A stretch of 64,000 nucleotides of DNA from Azophilus sp026709365 (lineage in GTDB: Bacteria; Pseudomonadota; Gammaproteobacteria; Pseudomonadales; Azotimanducaceae): contig OZ241345.1 in assembly GCA_965200175.1 (NCBI GenBank), positions 1,116,001 through 1,180,000 on the forward strand, in the 5' to 3' direction. The notes under the pieces are model-generated. The model was not told the DNA's origin. It saw only the letters and a program-made list of their open reading frames with translations, and did no database searches. Made by a program: the position numbers and the translations under genes. Positions 62,265 to 64,000 of this stretch are shown here, piece after piece (the first letter of the stretch is position 1; every line of letters begins with the position of its first letter).

Positions 62265-63491
62265 ATGCACATGCACGCCCACGCTTTTCCCGCCCTGCTT
62301 GCCGCTGCCCTGTTTGCGGGTTGCGAGCCTGTCGAGCAGACCCCGCCCGCCCCGCCGCCGAGCGCTGAGGAGGCCTTCCGGCTGCAGTTGGAGACCGCAT
62401 CGCCGGGGGCGGTCATCGAGGTTCCGGCAGGCACCCTGCGCCTGCAAAGGGGCTTGGTCCTCAACACGGACGGCGTCACGATCCGCGGCGCGGGCATGGA
62501 CCAATCCATCCTGAGCTTCAAGGGGCAGTTGGCGGGCGCCGAGGGCTTGCTGGTGACGGCCAGCGACTTCACGATCGAGGATCTCGCCATTGAGGACACC
62601 GCCGGCGACGCCCTCAAGATCACCGACGGGCGCAACATCACCGTGCGCCGAGTGCGCACCGAATGGACCGGCGGCCCAAGTGCCGAGAACGGCGCCTACG
62701 GCATCTACCCGGTGCAGACCGAGAACACCCTCATCGAAGGCGCGGTGGCCATCGGCGCATCGGACGCCGGCATTTACGTCGGCCAATCGCGCAACGTCGT
62801 GGTGCGCGACAGCCGGGCCGAGTTCAACGTGGCGGGCATCGAGATCGAGAACACCGTCCATGCGGACGTGTTCGGCAACCTGGCGGCCAACAACACCGGC
62901 GGCATTCTGATCTTCAACATGCCGGACCTGCCGGAGGAGGGCCACAGCACCCGCGTGTTCAACAACCGGGTCGTTGACAACAACACCGCCAACTTCGGCA
63001 TCCCGGGTTCCGCGGTGGCGGGGGTGCCCGCCGGTTCCGGCGTCCTCATCAACGCCAACGACCGGGTGGAGGTGTTCGACAACGAAATCCGCAACAACCA
63101 AACCGCCAACGTGCTGATTTCCAGCTACTTCAGCGCCAACTACACCGGCGAGCGAGAGGTGTTGGAGACCTTCGACCCCTATCCGGAAACGCTGCTGGTC
63201 CTCGGCAACGCCTTTGGTTCCGGCGGCGGCGCCCCGGATCACGAGGGGCTTGAGGCGGTTCGCCTGGCGCTCTTCGGCGCCGAGGGCCACCTGCCCGACG
63301 TGGTCTGGGACGGGGTGTACCATCCGCAGCGCACGGCGGCTGAGTTCGCCATCTGCGTGGACAACGCGCCGGCGGACCTGCTCAACGTGGACGGCGCCAA
63401 TGGCTATGCCAGCCCATCCGTGGTCACCAGCGAGCACCAATGCTCGCATCCCCGGTTGGGTCCGGTGGAACTGGCCGGGGGCGCTGCCTAA
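62265..63491 (+). CDS. Parallel beta-helix lipoprotein (TIGR03805-like)
   Basis: A 408-residue protein. The signal peptide with lipobox (AALFAGC, Cys24) is followed by right-handed parallel beta-helix coils, seen as repeats such as NIVTVR/NTLIEGAVAIGASDAGIYVGQS, NVVVRDSRAEFNVAGIEIENT and GILIFNMPDL. Two C-terminal cysteines follow. AGGAGA is 6 nt before the ATG at 62265. Members of this family are found next to SO2930/HNE_0200-type lipoproteins, as here (8 bp gap). A role in outer-membrane electron transfer or carbohydrate handling has been suggested but not shown. Confidence 0.85.
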   Translation: MHMHAHAFPALLAAALFAGCEPVEQTPPAPPPSAEEAFRLQLETASPGAVIEVPAGTLRLQRGLVLNTDGVTIRGAGMDQSILSFKGQLAGAEGLLVTASDFTIEDLAIEDTAGDALKITDGRNITVRRVRTEWTGGPSAENGAYGIYPVQTENTLIEGAVAIGASDAGIYVGQSRNVVVRDSRAEFNVAGIEIENTVHADVFGNLAANNTGGILIFNMPDLPEEGHSTRVFNNRVVDNNTANFGIPGSAVAGVPAGSGVLINANDRVEVFDNEIRNNQTANVLISSYFSANYTGEREVLETFDPYPETLLVLGNAFGSGGGAPDHEGLEAVRLALFGAEGHLPDVVWDGVYHPQRTAAEFAICVDNAPADLLNVDGANGYASPSVVTSEHQCSHPRLGPVELAGGAA

Positions 63492-63498
63492 GCCGGCG

Positions 63499-64000
63499 GT
63501 GGAACCGGGCCGCATCGCTGCGGGCCTTGCGCTCTGCGGCTTGCTGGGCGTGCTGGGCGCCTGCGCCCCGGTGCCGGAGGTGCGGCTGCACGCATCCGCC
63601 GACTATCCGCAGCGGCTCTCCGATTGGGGTCTGCTCGAGCGCCGCGGCGACCGGCTGGTCTTGGGGGAGGGCGTTGTCCCCTACGACGTCAACACGCCGC
63701 TGTTTTCGGACTATGCGCAGAAGCTGCGCACGATCTGGCTGCCTCCGGGGCGCAGCGCCCGGTTCGACGCCGACCAGGCCTACGACCTGCCGGTGGGCGC
63801 TTTGATCAGCAAGACCTTCTTCCATCCCACCGACGGCGAGGTCGCCCAAGCTGCGGAGGGTTGGGATGGCCGCCTTGAGACGCTCGACTTGGACCGCGCC
63901 CGCCTACTGGAAACGCGCTTGTTGGTGCGTCAAGCGGAGGCCTGGGAGGCGCTTGCCTATGTGTGGCGCGGCGATGAGGCTTGGCTGTCGATCACCGGCG
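63499..64000 (+). CDS. SO2930/HNE_0200-family lipoprotein (3' partial)
   Basis: The frame starts at a GTG (63499) with a signal peptide ending in the lipobox LGAC, then SADYPQRLSDWGLLERRGDR, VVPYDVNTPLFSDYAQKLRT and PVGALISKTFFHPTDGEV. This wording matches the HNE_0200/SO2930 family, in which some members carry c-type haem sites further on. It runs off the right edge, so haem motifs cannot be checked. The 8-bp spacing from the beta-helix gene marks a two-gene operon. Confidence 0.8.
   Translation, partial: MEPGRIAAGLALCGLLGVLGACAPVPEVRLHASADYPQRLSDWGLLERRGDRLVLGEGVVPYDVNTPLFSDYAQKLRTIWLPPGRSARFDADQAYDLPVGALISKTFFHPTDGEVAQAAEGWDGRLETLDLDRARLLETRLLVRQAEAWEALAYVWRGDEAWLSITG

Overview
The window is high-GC bacterial chromosome, dense with genes on both strands. 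The gene content suggests a free-living or host-associated gammaproteobacterium: RND efflux, TonB receptors, Zur/ZnuABC, a Lig E-type exported DNA ligase, and the beta-helix/SO2930-type lipoprotein pair known from Shewanella and Hyphomonas relatives. Scattered acyl-CoA dehydrogenases, a CaiB-type CoA transferase, a MaoC dehydratase, a thioesterase and a sulfatase point to catabolism of fatty, branched or sterol-like acids. The species assignment is inference. No rRNA, tRNA or CRISPR array was seen.

Layout. 1-2168: partial multiheme cytochrome with TPRs. 2.2-2.6 kb: palindromic repeats. 2.6-4.8 kb: NhaA and an aldo/keto reductase. 4.9-6.8 kb: a MITE-like element and an IS4-family element inserted in a G homopolymer. 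6.9-9.5 kb: small secreted and membrane proteins and a hydrolase. 9.8-11.9 kb: a two-gene ATPase + HNH pair resembling Septu (PtuA/PtuB). 12.2-14.8 kb: acyl-CoA dehydrogenase and a serine hydrolase. 14.9-15.7 kb: a double-glycine-leader peptide (bacteriocin-like) with a membrane protein downstream. 16-21.3 kb: RND pump, adaptor and FCD/GntR regulator, with a clear palindromic operator. 21.4-28.4 kb: AAA/DUF4143 ATPase, phosphotransferase, sulfatase, metallo-beta-lactamase-fold hydrolase and a double DsbA-like isomerase. 28.4-39.9 kb: a zinc-homeostasis island. Its left-pointing arm holds PepSY, TonB receptor, WD40, COG0523, DUF1636 and COG0523 genes. Its right-pointing arm holds zur, a 48-residue membrane ORF, znuC, znuB and znuA. 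Zur-box-like palindromes lie in the divergent intergenic region and before the TonB receptor. 39.9-43.1 kb: GST and a frameshifted ZnuD-like TonB receptor. 43.1-49.2 kb: acyl-CoA metabolism, Uma2 nuclease and nitroreductase. 49.3-59.5 kb: second AAA/DUF4143 ATPase, exported DNA ligase, a truncated repeat protein, a 1738-residue exonuclease-RecQ-UvrD fusion and a MaoC dehydratase. 59.5-62.1 kb: MFS transporter and several gene remnants, including a RelE toxin broken by an amber codon. 62.3-64.0 kb: beta-helix lipoprotein and the start of its partner lipoprotein.

Three dispersed non-coding repeat families are visible. (A) is a composite hairpin repeat: GCCTCTCGCCC / GGGCGAGAGGC, then GGAGTTTCGC / GCGAAACTCC, then a conserved 35-nt tail. 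(B) is a MITE-like element with termini ATGCCTnnAAAC. (C) is an element with termini CAGTGGCTC..TTTGACT. They fill most of the longer intergenic gaps. In one place a MITE end appears to supply the ribosome-binding site of the neighbouring gene.

The strongest leads are: the double-glycine peptide locus; two AAA/DUF4143 genes that each carry a perfect 19-bp-arm palindrome at the start codon; the phase-variation-like G8 frameshift in the zinc receptor; the small ORF translationally coupled to znuC; and the composite repeat family. Everything is by eye from sequence; no database search was run.
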